Source of the DNA: Gimesia benthica
GTDB taxonomy: Bacteria; Planctomycetota; Planctomycetia; Planctomycetales; Planctomycetaceae
Length of the DNA stretch: 64,000 nucleotides
Direction: 5' to 3'
NCBI RefSeq assembly: GCF_009720525.1
Contig: NZ_CP043930.1
Span: 682,001-746,000 of the forward strand
Position numbers and translations under genes: made by a program. Within the stretch, counting starts at the first letter, position 1, and every line of letters starts with the position of its first letter. Below, piece by piece: positions 1 through 9,629 of the stretch. The notes beneath the pieces were generated by a model that ran no database searches, was not told the DNA's origin, and worked only from the letters and a program-made list of their open reading frames with translations.

Positions 1-1409
1 GTCGAAGAGCTCACCCCCTGTCCGGACCTCGAATCTCTGCTTCAGGAATTTACAAGCGAAAAGGGGCTCCTCGTCCTGGACAGCGCCCGTGATGCCGGAT
101 CTCTGGGCCGCTACTCCTACCTGATGTGCAACCCTTTGAAACGTTTTCAGATTCAACAGGCCCGATTGGGAACTGATCCCTTCGAGACGATCAGAAGACT
201 TCATAGAGACTTGTGGAGACCAGCGATTTCAGAACTTCCCCATTCCAGGGAGGCTTTGCAGGACTGCTTTCTTATGAACTTGGACGCAGTTGGGAACAGT
301 TTCCCCGGGCAATCAATGATGAATTCGGGCTCCCTGATCTCGCTGTCGGCTTTTATGACTGGGTCATCGCCTGGGATCACCAACAACATCGTGCCTGGTT
401 GATCGTCCACGGATTTGATGGCGCCCTGGACTCACAATGTACCGATCAGGCTGCCCGGAAACTCCGTGAAATCAAACGACGAATTGATGCGGTTGTACTT
501 CAGCAACACAATCATGTCCCAACTCAATCGAATCAGGGAATGCGGTTGGAACAAAAGGATCTCTCTGCCTGCCACGGGGTCGATGGATTTCCAGGGATCT
601 TCAGCAATTTCAGCAAAGATGAGTTTCTCCGTCGTATTGAGCGAATCATTGAATATATCTACGCAGGTGACATTTTTCAGGCGAATTTCTCACAGCGATT
701 ACTCAGTCCGGCTACGATGCCAGCCGCAGACCTCTACCTCAATTTACGATCACGTAATGCGGCTCCCTTTGCTGGCTATTTTGCCTGGGATAACTGGACG
801 GTACTCAGCGCCTCCCCGGAACGCTTCCTGCAGCTTTCGGGCAATGAAGTTGAGACCCGCCCCATCAAGGGAACCCGCAGGCGTAAGACAGTCCCCGAAG
901 CCGATTTACTCACACGTGATGAACTGCGGGAAAGTAAAAAAGATCAGGCGGAAAACGTCATGATCGTCGACCTGCTACGGAATGATCTGTCCCGTGTTTG
1001 TCAGCCGGGTACCATTCGTGTCCCCCATTTGTGTGAAGTGGAGACATACCAAACGGTCCAGCATCTCGTTTCCGAGGTACGTGGAAAGCTCAAACCAGAA
1101 CATAGTGTCTGGGATCTGCTGGCAGCCTCATTTCCAGGCGGTTCGATCAGCGGCGCTCCCAAAGTTCGTGCCATGGAAATAATCGCCGAACTGGAACCTA
1201 CGGTCCGTGGCCCTTATTGTGGCTCGCTCTTCTATGCAGGACTTAATGGTGAATTTGACAGCAATATTCTGATCAGGACCTTTACAATCAGAAAAGGCTG
1301 GATTCAATTTCCTGTCGGGGGAGGCATCGTAGCTCAGAGCCAACCACGACTGGAGTATGAGGAAACGTTGCACAAAGCAGCTGGTATGCTCGCCGCTCTG
1401 AAACCCTGA
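1..1409 (+). CDS. pabB: Aminodeoxychorismate synthase component I, 5'-partial and frameshifted
   Basis: PabB converts chorismate, with ammonia supplied by PabA, to 4-amino-4-deoxychorismate for p-aminobenzoate and folate synthesis. The window starts inside the gene. The N-terminal part is readable in frame 1 from base 1 (LLVLDSARDAG, GRYSYLMCNP), but the continuation PFQGGFAGLLSYELG lies in frame 3, so the frame changes at a C-run near 238-241. After that the chorismate-binding domain is complete: RPIKGTRRR, DELRESKKDQAENVMIV, PGGSISGAPK, VGGGIVAQS. The lysine in PIKGT is typical of PabB, whereas TrpE usually has alanine there, so I prefer pabB. A GTG at 213 could start the 3' frame, but the product would lack the N-terminal domain. 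pabA follows 22 bases downstream. The family call is firm. Whether the break is real or a sequencing error cannot be decided from the sequence. Confidence 0.85.
237..242 (+). other. pabB: Apparent frameshift in pabB
   Basis: Frame 1 reads ...SELP up to base 240 and then leaves the PabB family. Frame 3 picks it up as PFQGGF from base 240. Adding one C to the four-C run at 238-241 would give an uninterrupted ELPPFQGG, the usual PabB sequence. The site is not a good programmed -1 slippery site, because the proline tRNA on CCC would re-pair with TCC. Confidence 0.8.
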
Positions 1410-1431
1410 TCGTTCTCTTGAGAAGAGACAA

Positions 1432-2016
1432 ATGATTCTGATTATCGATAACTACGACAGTTTTGTGTTTAATCTGGCCCGGTACTTTGAAGAACTCGGG
1501 CAGCAGACTCACGTCGTACGTAATGATCAGATAACGATTACGGAAGTCACTCAGCTGGCGCCGGCAGCAATTGTTCTCTCTCCTGGTCCCTGTACTCCCC
1601 AGGAGGCTGGTCTCTGCCAGGATCTGGTAACCCACTTTGTTAATCAGGTTCCAATCCTGGGAGTCTGTCTGGGACATCAGGCTATTGCCGCGAGTCTCGG
1701 AGGAGAGATCATCCGCGCACCTGAGCCGATCCATGGTCAGACATCGCTGATACACCATCAGAGTTCCCGACTTTTAGCTGGTTTACCTGATCCGTTTCCA
1801 GCCACACGCTATCACTCACTGATCATTGATGAAACTACTTTACCATCTGAACTGATAATCACAGCGCGGACCAGTGAGGGAATACCAATGGCGATTGAGC
1901 ATCAGACCGCGTCGCTCTTTGGAGTTCAATTCCACCCGGAATCAATCCTCACAGAATGTGGTTTACAGTTGCTGGAAAACTTTCTCTCTTTTGTTCAACC
2001 CTGTCTCTCTGAGTAA
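1432..2016 (+). CDS. pabA: Aminodeoxychorismate synthase component II (glutamine amidotransferase)
   Basis: This class I glutamine amidotransferase of 194 residues releases ammonia from glutamine and passes it to PabB. The nucleophile is Cys79 in GVCLGHQA, and the His169-x-Glu171 pair lies in FHPES. The oxyanion-strand motif LSPGPCTP is at about 50-57. The length matches PabA/TrpG proteins. In some bacteria one such subunit serves both PabB and TrpE. Here it lies 22 bases behind pabB, so PABA synthesis is the likely main role, and sharing with anthranilate synthase cannot be excluded. The ATG at 1432 is the natural start because the core sequence MILIIDNYDSF begins there. The stop is TAA at 2014-2016. 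Confidence 0.92.
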   Translation: MILIIDNYDSFVFNLARYFEELGQQTHVVRNDQITITEVTQLAPAAIVLSPGPCTPQEAGLCQDLVTHFVNQVPILGVCLGHQAIAASLGGEIIRAPEPIHGQTSLIHHQSSRLLAGLPDPFPATRYHSLIIDETTLPSELIITARTSEGIPMAIEHQTASLFGVQFHPESILTECGLQLLENFLSFVQPCLSE

Positions 2017-2281
2017 AGCACATTTCTTCCTGCGTTCTGCTTTCGTTCCGGTTAGTCAAACTGGTTGAAGTATGACTGTGCCTGGTTGATCTTATCCGTC
2101 ATGACCCCCCGTTTTTCGCAGTTCCTTCCCACCTGATTCAAGAACTGCGTAATACTTCAGAACAACCACCCCTCAATCAACCGATAAAAATGAAGTTATC
2201 AGAACTCAATCGAACCTGATATCCGCTTCTCTGCGCGCACTGAAGGCACAGGAATACGGGAAGTCTTGTAGGGGCTCTTAA

Positions 2282-3223
2282 ATGCGATTTACCATCGTCA
2301 AACCAAACCGTCAAAGTTTATCAATCTTAACAGTCACGTTCTCGCTATTCGTGATCTCCATCAGCCAGTCCTCTGCTGGTGAATGGTTGCATGATTTTGA
2401 CGCTGCCCAAAAACAGGCCCAGACTAAAGACCTGCCTATCCTGCTGCATTTTCATGCTTCATGGTGTGGCCCCTGCCATCAGATGGAACAAACGGTATTG
2501 CGAACCGCTGCCGTTAAGAATCTGTTCGGTCAACGAGTGATCGGTGTCAAAATTGATAGCGATCAGAACCGTCATCTCGTCGATCGATTCAACGTCCGTT
2601 CCTTACCCAGTGACATTCTACTGACTCCCACGGGGACGATTATCACTCGTACGGACGGATTTCAGAATCAAAACGTCTATCTCAGTTTCCTGGGCCGTGG
2701 TGCCTCCCGCTATGAAAAAGATCGACGGGTATATCTTGCTCAGAAAAGCAAACAGGAGCTGATGGAACGCAAGCGTCAGGAAATGGAACAGCAGGCAGAG
2801 GAAGAACCGGAACCTGTAAACACTCAGAAATCCTACGTTGCTTCAGCTCCAGATCGCGTAGGGCTGGAAGGTTACAGCCCGGTCGCCCTGACCAGGGATC
2901 GGGAATGGAAGAAGGGACATGAAGAATTCAGTTGGCCTTACCAGGGAATCACTTATCATCTGGCAAGTCGTACTGAACTGGAAATCTTCAAAGTCGACCC
3001 GGGGCGATATGCCCCGCAGTTACTGGGTTGCGACCCAGTGATCCTGAACAAACAGGATCGGGCCATTCCAGGTGATACCAAATACGGTGCCTATTATGAC
3101 CGCAACCTGTACCTGTTTGTAGATCTGGAATCACGTGAAGAATTCAAAAAGAATCCAGACCGTTACAGCCGCACAATGCATGTGCTGAAAATTGAAGATG
3201 TGGGTGGCAGCATCCTGCGATAA
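2282..3223 (+). CDS. Exported thioredoxin-fold protein with C-terminal YHS-like domain
   Basis: This protein has 313 residues. A hydrophobic signal segment (about 12-32, ending near SSAGEW) suggests export. Residues about 34-140 form a thioredoxin fold with the active site WCGPC (Cys62, Cys65), followed by the expected cis-proline region RSLPSDILL. A charged glutamate-rich helix (about 145-180) links this to a second domain, about 190-305. That domain begins GLEGYSPVAL and ends with LESREEFKKNPDRYS, the pattern of YHS-type domains, which are associated with metals. The arrangement suggests a periplasmic thiol reductase or chaperone, perhaps acting on metal sites. That role is inferred, and no redox partner lies beside it. 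It converges on the amidohydrolase gene, with 7 bases between the stops. Confidence 0.75.
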   Translation: MRFTIVKPNRQSLSILTVTFSLFVISISQSSAGEWLHDFDAAQKQAQTKDLPILLHFHASWCGPCHQMEQTVLRTAAVKNLFGQRVIGVKIDSDQNRHLVDRFNVRSLPSDILLTPTGTIITRTDGFQNQNVYLSFLGRGASRYEKDRRVYLAQKSKQELMERKRQEMEQQAEEEPEPVNTQKSYVASAPDRVGLEGYSPVALTRDREWKKGHEEFSWPYQGITYHLASRTELEIFKVDPGRYAPQLLGCDPVILNKQDRAIPGDTKYGAYYDRNLYLFVDLESREEFKKNPDRYSRTMHVLKIEDVGGSILR

Positions 3224-3230
3224 AAGACAC

Positions 3231-6200
3231 TTAATTCGTGTTAGCAGGCTTTTTCAAGGCATCTGTTTTTTGAGTTTCGAGGGGCAGGGGAACCGCTTTG
3301 TCTCCGGAAGACTTCTGAAATTCCTGCAGACGTTGACGATATCGCTTGTACAACCGGGTCTGCTTGCTTTCCGGTGGCATGATTTGGCCTGCCACACAGA
3401 CAGCTTTAATATGTGAAGTCTGCTGTAGAGGTGAGCCGTCAGTGATAATCAGATTGGCCAGTTTCCCTTTCGTCAGAGAACCAACTAGTTCTTCGATACC
3501 GAGAATCTCAGCCGCAGACAGTGTCACAGAACGAATCGCAGCTTCTTCAGGCAGACCATAAGCAACCGCCATAGCAGCTTCAAAGGGAGTATTCCGCGAG
3601 TTCCAGGCACTGTTAGAACGAATGCAGAATGGCACTCCAGCATCATAGAGGTGAGCCGGATTTGTGTAAGGTGCATCGAATGGATCATAGCTTTCCTCAG
3701 GACGATGCATGACCGGCCCGACGATGACTGAGACTTTTCTCTCTTTAAGTTCTTTCGTCAGTTTCCAGGCATCAGCGCCGCCTGCAATAATAATTTTGAG
3801 TTTCTGCTCTTCCGCAAAAAGTAATGCTCCGGCAATCGCCTCTCTAGAATTGGCCTCTATCAATACTGGCATTTTACCATCAAGATAAGGCAGCAAGGCC
3901 TCATACCGCGGATCTATCACAGGACGCCGAACCTCATCGGCTTTGGTTTGTGATTTCAGTTTCTGGTACAGGCGTGCCTGCTTGAAAAACTCTTTGAGTT
4001 CATCCTGTCGATCCTGTTTGGTCGACCAATTAATCTGCAGCCCCGCTTCCAGTTGCATGACCATCTCGGGAGCGGTCCAGCCGGCTGTCTGAACGATAGA
4101 TGACTGTCCGGCGATCAGACCTGACTGGGGACAGACCAGCACAGTTGTAATTCCCCCCGCACGGGCAACGGGAAACAGCTCGGAATCCGGATTGATGGCG
4201 ACTCCCGTACGCAGATCAGGCTGTAAGTCACCACTTTCGGAATAATCCCGCGTCTCTTTAACCTTATCAATCTCAGTCAACCCCAGGGTCGTTCCAGTAT
4301 CAATCATCCCTGGATAGACATGCAGCCCCTTCGCATGAATTTGCGGAAGCCCCTTGGGCAACGTTTTTGCTGGACCAACATATTCAATCTTCTGGTTTCG
4401 AACTATCAGTATCCCACCGGGAATCACTTCGCGATCAATCGGATGCAGCGTTGCTCCTGTGATTGCGAATTCATTCACATTGGCAGCTGGTAATTCCAGT
4501 GGCAGATCTTCCTGCTCAATAATTACTGTGCGGGAATGTGCCGACCTTTTTTCCGCGGCTTCAGACATCGCCGTCGGTTGATTCAAGCGATCAAAGTAAA
4601 CTTCGCCTTCAATGATGGTCATTTCACAACGGGAATACGCATTCAATGGATGTCCATTAAAAATGGCAAAGTCCCCATCCTTTCCGATCTCGATTGAACC
4701 AATCTGTTGATCGAGCCCAAGTTCGCGGGCCGGATTGATAGTGATCGTCTGCAGGGCATCGCCGAAAGACAGGTTTCCATAGCGCACTGTTTTAGCCGCT
4801 TCCAGGTAGAGGTGCCGAATCAGTTCCCAGTCATCACTTTTGATTACGGTATTGATCCCGGCTTCATTGAGCAGAGCAGCGTTATGCGGAACGGCATCGA
4901 AGGCTTCAACCTTGTACGCCCACCAGTCAGAAAAGGTACTGCAACTGGCGCCATGCGCGAGTATTTCCGGTGCAATTTTATACCCTTCCAACACATGCTG
5001 CAGCGACCAGACGCGGATCCCTAAGTTAGAAGCGACGCGGAGCAGCATCAGAATTTCATCAGCGCGATAGCAATGAGAATGAATAAATTTTTCGTGGTTG
5101 ACGATATCTGCCAATGCCTCAAGTCTCAGATCGCGACGGGGAGGAACCAGTTTTAATTCTGGATCTGCTTTTTTCGCTCGCTCATATTGCTGCCATTGGC
5201 GACGGTAGTCAACCGCTTCCAGAAACGCCCGCTGCAGCGTGGCTTCGACCCCCATCCGCGTGTTGGGGAAACGTGAAGTTCGAAATTTCACATTTTCTCC
5301 CAATGCAAATTTCACCCCCTGCGGTGCATCATGGAGGACATGTTCACGAGCGGTCTTGCCATGCTTCAGCTTGACGACAGCATCCTGGCCTCCAATAACA
5401 TTGGCAGAACCGTGGAACAGACGGGCAGTGGTCACTCCTCCGGCTAGAGCCCGATATTCGGAGGGGTCAGCGGTATTCACCACATCTCGTACGCGGACTT
5501 CGGGCACGATCGATTGGGAAGATTCATTAATCCCTTCGGTAATCATAATATGGCTATGTGTGTCAATGATGCCCGGCATCACGTACATTCCAGTGACATC
5601 GATTTCGGTCGTTCCCTCTGGTACTTTCAAATCAGTACCGATGGCGGCTACTTTTCCATTCTTTACGAGCACGGAGGCCTTGGAGAATGTCTTACCTGTG
5701 ACGGTGATCACGGTACCATTTTTGAGCAGCAGATTCCCACCTGTCGATGGATGACGACTGATCCGGTCTGACTCCAGTTCCGTCTGAAACTGATGCCGAC
5801 TGATGTCTGCTCCCTCAGACGAAGCGTGTTTCGGCTTTTCAGCAATCAGTACTTCTGATTCTGCTGGGGAGAAATCCAGTTCGTCGCCCCCCATTCCTTC
5901 AAGGGAAAGTTGAATCGGATTATCCGGAGCAGAGTCACTCTGTGGCGTTTTTCGAACGGCACTCCAACTTGTTTCTGTTCCAAAAGCAGATTTCAGCTTC
6001 CCGGAAAGTTTCTGGGGCTGTTTTTCAGCTCCCAGAGTCCCATTGAACTGAAGTTCGATTGAGTGTTCCCCCGCACCAATGGCAACGGTGATTGTCAGCT
6101 TGTCCTTCTCTATTTTTCCTGCAGTGACTTTACCATTCCCTTTTTCACTGGAGAATGAGCCACGCAGTTCAGACCGGTCCTGGGCCAGCTTCAATTCACC

Positions 6201-7682
6201 AATTACTTTGCCTTGAGCGGACTCGATTTCGACCCCCCAGTCGCCAGCCAGATCAACTTTGAGTGGCTGCTCTTTCATTTCGGTGGGTGTCTTTGTCGGT
6301 TCCTGTTTTTTTTCTTTCTCTTTTTCGGTGAAATCAAGCTTGAGGCCATCCACAAACAGATAGCGTACTTTCGAATCGTCCTCTTCCCAGGGGTGCGACA
6401 TCACAACCAGATGTGCCAATTTTCCTTTTTCGATTGTCCCCAGTCGCTGATCCATTCCCAGAATTTTTGCTGCATCGACCGTCAGACTGCGCAATGCTTC
6501 GTCGGACGAGAAGCCTGCTTTCACAGCAACTCTCAACTGGGGAACAACGTCAGAAATGTGTTGTTTCAGTTTCTCTGAGGTAAATGCAACAGGGATTCCA
6601 CTTTCTGCCAGTTGTGTCAGCCCCTGGATTCTTTGCTGCCAGAGTCTGATTTTCTCCAGTTGAACACGCTGTGGTTCTGAAAATTCAGTTGTCAGTTTCT
6701 CCGATTTACTCTCTTCTTTGATTTTGGGCTTCTCTGCAAAGTCGAGTTGGCAGATAACTCCCTGTGAGTTTTTTTTCAGACGATCCAGACAGAGGTGGGC
6801 CTCCGCGGCACCAAGGATCACCGGCTTGATTTTGACTTCTTGGCAAAAATCGAGCGCGCGTAAAATCTGATCTCGCGAGTCGGCTGCAAACACCGGAATC
6901 TGTTTACCATGCAGTGTCTCCAGCAGAGCAACATAGGTAACATCGGTCGGTGGACGTTTTACGAAGGCTTCCTTGTCCCGATAAATATCCCAGTGCTGTT
7001 CATAGTGACGTGTATCCAGAAATGACTGACGCAGATGTGCGACCGCCCCCATCAACGTAGTTGGGTATACATCTCCATGCGGTGCATAGAGACGAAATGA
7101 ACCCAGGGTCGTTTCCAGCAGGGTCGCTTCTCTGACAGGCAATTCGCTGGTGGAGATCAGAGTTCCCTGACCGCTGGCGATCTTACCCAGTGGAAGTACA
7201 TGGACTGCTGTGAAACCAGCCTTCTGATAGTCAGAAAAATTATTTTTCCTGGATGTGATAGCCCGATTCGCCAGAAACTCGGGGCTGAGATAATTTCGAT
7301 TATCCGGGCGGGTCGCTGCCAGTGCATAACGGCCGAAGTCGACTTTGCGCTCTTCAGGCTTTGGATGCTTGATGTCTTTGTCCAGCAGTTCTGCGGATGC
7401 AGCATCTATGAATCCGGGATAGACCTGCATTCCCTGACAATCCACGACCTCTGCATCTTCAGGTACAGTTAGATCTGTTCCGACGGCTTCGATCAATCCA
7501 TCCCGCACCAGCACCGTGGCATTCTTGATTGTAGTACCGGGACGCGTCGTCACAGTGGCATTCGTCAGCGCAAACACCTGCGGTTGAAATCCTGGTTGCC
7601 GTTGGACTTGAGCCTGTACAGGAATAACTACACCCAGCAGACAGATGAAAAGCAGTCGTTTGAAGTATTTAAAATGTTGCAT
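3231..7682 (-). CDS. Exported three-module amidohydrolase
   Basis: The ATG at 7682 is preferred over one 33 bases upstream because it starts directly on a signal peptide (KRLLFICLLGVVIPVQAQ). The mature protein (about 1480 residues in all) contains three consecutive amidohydrolase-like modules. Module 1 (about 35-450) has YPGFIDAAS where a metal-binding HxH is expected. A lipocalin-like beta-rich insert follows (about 480-590). Module 2 (about 650-1095) has the intact PGIIDTHSHI and a later HSHCYRADE. Module 3 (about 1110-1470) has YPGMIDTGT, again without HxH. Each module has the typical C-terminal signature (for example LGTIEKGKLAHLVV). Only the central module looks able to bind catalytic metals in the standard way. 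Substrate is unknown; relatives act on cyclic amides, dipeptides and similar bonds. It lies downstream of, and in the same direction as, a sulfatase. Confidence 0.8.
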   Translation of the reverse strand: MQHFKYFKRLLFICLLGVVIPVQAQVQRQPGFQPQVFALTNATVTTRPGTTIKNATVLVRDGLIEAVGTDLTVPEDAEVVDCQGMQVYPGFIDAASAELLDKDIKHPKPEERKVDFGRYALAATRPDNRNYLSPEFLANRAITSRKNNFSDYQKAGFTAVHVLPLGKIASGQGTLISTSELPVREATLLETTLGSFRLYAPHGDVYPTTLMGAVAHLRQSFLDTRHYEQHWDIYRDKEAFVKRPPTDVTYVALLETLHGKQIPVFAADSRDQILRALDFCQEVKIKPVILGAAEAHLCLDRLKKNSQGVICQLDFAEKPKIKEESKSEKLTTEFSEPQRVQLEKIRLWQQRIQGLTQLAESGIPVAFTSEKLKQHISDVVPQLRVAVKAGFSSDEALRSLTVDAAKILGMDQRLGTIEKGKLAHLVVMSHPWEEDDSKVRYLFVDGLKLDFTEKEKEKKQEPTKTPTEMKEQPLKVDLAGDWGVEIESAQGKVIGELKLAQDRSELRGSFSSEKGNGKVTAGKIEKDKLTITVAIGAGEHSIELQFNGTLGAEKQPQKLSGKLKSAFGTETSWSAVRKTPQSDSAPDNPIQLSLEGMGGDELDFSPAESEVLIAEKPKHASSEGADISRHQFQTELESDRISRHPSTGGNLLLKNGTVITVTGKTFSKASVLVKNGKVAAIGTDLKVPEGTTEIDVTGMYVMPGIIDTHSHIMITEGINESSQSIVPEVRVRDVVNTADPSEYRALAGGVTTARLFHGSANVIGGQDAVVKLKHGKTAREHVLHDAPQGVKFALGENVKFRTSRFPNTRMGVEATLQRAFLEAVDYRRQWQQYERAKKADPELKLVPPRRDLRLEALADIVNHEKFIHSHCYRADEILMLLRVASNLGIRVWSLQHVLEGYKIAPEILAHGASCSTFSDWWAYKVEAFDAVPHNAALLNEAGINTVIKSDDWELIRHLYLEAAKTVRYGNLSFGDALQTITINPARELGLDQQIGSIEIGKDGDFAIFNGHPLNAYSRCEMTIIEGEVYFDRLNQPTAMSEAAEKRSAHSRTVIIEQEDLPLELPAANVNEFAITGATLHPIDREVIPGGILIVRNQKIEYVGPAKTLPKGLPQIHAKGLHVYPGMIDTGTTLGLTEIDKVKETRDYSESGDLQPDLRTGVAINPDSELFPVARAGGITTVLVCPQSGLIAGQSSIVQTAGWTAPEMVMQLEAGLQINWSTKQDRQDELKEFFKQARLYQKLKSQTKADEVRRPVIDPRYEALLPYLDGKMPVLIEANSREAIAGALLFAEEQKLKIIIAGGADAWKLTKELKERKVSVIVGPVMHRPEESYDPFDAPYTNPAHLYDAGVPFCIRSNSAWNSRNTPFEAAMAVAYGLPEEAAIRSVTLSAAEILGIEELVGSLTKGKLANLIITDGSPLQQTSHIKAVCVAGQIMPPESKQTRLYKRYRQRLQEFQKSSGDKAVPLPLETQKTDALKKPANTN

Positions 7683-7841
7683 GTCGGTTCCATAAAGCGA
7701 AAGCAGGCAAGACACACAGCAGAGCTGTTCTTAATAGAGCTTTCACTGTAGCAGGCAGGTGGGCTGCTGAGAATAGGGAAACCCTGCTGATCAGGCAGGA
7801 AAGCCTGTAATTTCACTTGTGGCTCAGGGCACTACTGAAAT

Positions 7842-9344
7842 TCACTGCTTCGTTTTCTCGGGAAACAGTCGTTTTTCCCGCTCTTGCTCATAGTCTGAGG
7901 TATCCCAGACCGGACCTTCTTTTTGAACAGCAGCATACTTTTCAACCAGCTTCTGCTTCAGTTCCTTCAGGCGATCCGGTTCCTGCCAGACCAGATTATG
8001 CTGCTCGCTGATATCCTGCTTCAGATTGTAGATCTCGAATTTGGTTAGCTTTGCATTTTTGATGAACTGTTGTGAAATCGAGTTCACATTGTTCCCCAAA
8101 GGCAGAATCCCCTCTGGTCCATTCCAGTGGGCCACTACTTTCCAGTCTCCTTCACGCATCGCGACGCGGGGAGTGCTGTTCGCACGATAGTAGTTCCAGA
8201 AAAGAGGCGTTGTTCGTTGAATCGGTTTTCCAGAAAACAGCGGCAGCAGATTCGCTCCATCCAGTGGCCGTTCGGCGGGTAATGGAACGGCAGCCATTGC
8301 GCACAGGGTAGGTAGCAAATCCACGCTGCAGACGGGAGTCGTATTCTCCTGCCCAGGTGTAATATGACCGGGCCAGCGGAGAATGCCAGGAACCCGGATT
8401 CCCCCCTCATAGATGTGCAATTTCATCCCCCGAAGAACGCCCGGCGATCCCCAGGATCGACGTGATCCTTTGCCGTAGCGGTTTAATGTTTCAGGACCAT
8501 TGTCAGACGTAAAGAAGACAAATGTGTTCTCCGCGAGTTGCTGTTCTTCGTCCAATGTTTTCATCAAGCGGCCCACAGCAGCGTCCATATTGGCCACATT
8601 GGCAAAATACTGAGCCTGATCCTCATAGATGCTTCGATTGAGATACTGTTTAACCAACTGGGGAGGAGATGCGACTCGCTCATGTGGCTCATGAAAACAG
8701 ACATGCAGGAAGAACGGTTTCTTTTTGTCACGCTTCTCTGTTAACCACTGAATTCCCTCGTCCGCCACAATCTGGCAGGAAAAACCTTCGATTTCTCCGA
8801 CAGGCTCCCCATTCCTGACGAAATTAACCGGATTTTCGTGAGTAGGTATCGCATTATTCTGGGTACTGAACCAGTGCCTGAAACCATGATCGCCCGGCTG
8901 AGGTTGTTTGCTGGAATTGAACAGTCCATTACAGTGCCACTTCCCGACATGTGCCGTGTCGTACCCCGCCTGCTGGAGCAGTTGGGCAATTGTGGTCTCT
9001 TCGCGTTTCAGGTGCATCGGATGCCCCTCTGGAATCCAGTCATAAACCCCAAGTCGATTGGGGGTTCGCCCTGTCAGTAATCCTGCACGGGAAGGGGAAC
9101 AGACCGGGGCACTGGCATAGCAGTCTGTCAGTCGCATTCCCTGTGATGCCAGCTGGTTCAAATGCGGCGTTTTGATGTGTGGGTGACCGTAGCACTCTAA
9201 ATCACCATACCCAAGGTCATCGCAGAGAATGATGAGAATATTCGGTTTAGGGTCCTGTTGTTTTTCTGCGGCCTGAACCTGATTACTGAAAAGGGAGATT
9301 GCCAGAATAAATAGTGAGACGCTTTTTAATTTCATACTGCTCAA
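7842..9344 (-). CDS. Exported sulfatase (arylsulfatase A type)
   Basis: This protein has 500 residues. The N-terminus is a signal peptide (about 1-26, ending VQAAEK); a second ATG three codons in is an equally good start. The sulfatase signature CSPSRAGLLTGR begins at Cys82, the residue that formylglycine-generating enzyme converts to formylglycine. CDDLGYGD (41-48) supplies calcium-binding aspartates, and TSDNGPE lies near the middle. The family hydrolyses sulfate esters, and in planctomycetes the targets are usually sulfated polysaccharides; the exact substrate cannot be read from sequence. No maturation enzyme is encoded in this window. The gene is divergent from the large ThuA-cytochrome gene and upstream of the amidohydrolase, with 159 bases between. 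Confidence 0.9.
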   Translation of the reverse strand: MSSMKLKSVSLFILAISLFSNQVQAAEKQQDPKPNILIILCDDLGYGDLECYGHPHIKTPHLNQLASQGMRLTDCYASAPVCSPSRAGLLTGRTPNRLGVYDWIPEGHPMHLKREETTIAQLLQQAGYDTAHVGKWHCNGLFNSSKQPQPGDHGFRHWFSTQNNAIPTHENPVNFVRNGEPVGEIEGFSCQIVADEGIQWLTEKRDKKKPFFLHVCFHEPHERVASPPQLVKQYLNRSIYEDQAQYFANVANMDAAVGRLMKTLDEEQQLAENTFVFFTSDNGPETLNRYGKGSRRSWGSPGVLRGMKLHIYEGGIRVPGILRWPGHITPGQENTTPVCSVDLLPTLCAMAAVPLPAERPLDGANLLPLFSGKPIQRTTPLFWNYYRANSTPRVAMREGDWKVVAHWNGPEGILPLGNNVNSISQQFIKNAKLTKFEIYNLKQDISEQHNLVWQEPDRLKELKQKLVEKYAAVQKEGPVWDTSDYEQEREKRLFPEKTKQ

Positions 9345-9629
9345 CCTGTATGGTAATATGGATTCTGATTAATTTGGTCCAATATAGCTTTGCAAGGCTA
9401 TCATGTACGATCCCCAAACCTCTCGCAATTCCGAACTTCAGGAATGTCAGTGCTGAAACAGGAAAACAATTCCAGAGAGGTACGAATAATCTTCTCCTGT
9501 AACGAAAGTCTTTTCCATAACTTCGCTGTAGAATTTGGGATAGTTCCATGAACGTCAACCGGTAATTTCTGGCACTTGTCCCGCATGGGATTGCCAGGGC
9601 CAGCTTAGAAAACCAGAGGAACAGTTATC

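Noticed and set aside
237..242. Programmed -1 frameshift in pabB
   Set aside because: The bases CTT CCC CAT do not allow re-pairing after a -1 slip, and there is no obvious stimulating hairpin; error or mutation is more likely.
1288..1758. 156-codon antisense frame across the pabB/pabA junction
   Set aside because: Lies opposite two conserved genes and has no family features; a shadow of real coding sequence.
2052..2141. Minus-strand short frame from a TTG (ending SYFNQFD) in the spacer after pabA
   Set aside because: Composition looks coding-like, but the start is TTG without an SD, the length is about 29 residues and no family is recognised; not enough to call a gene.
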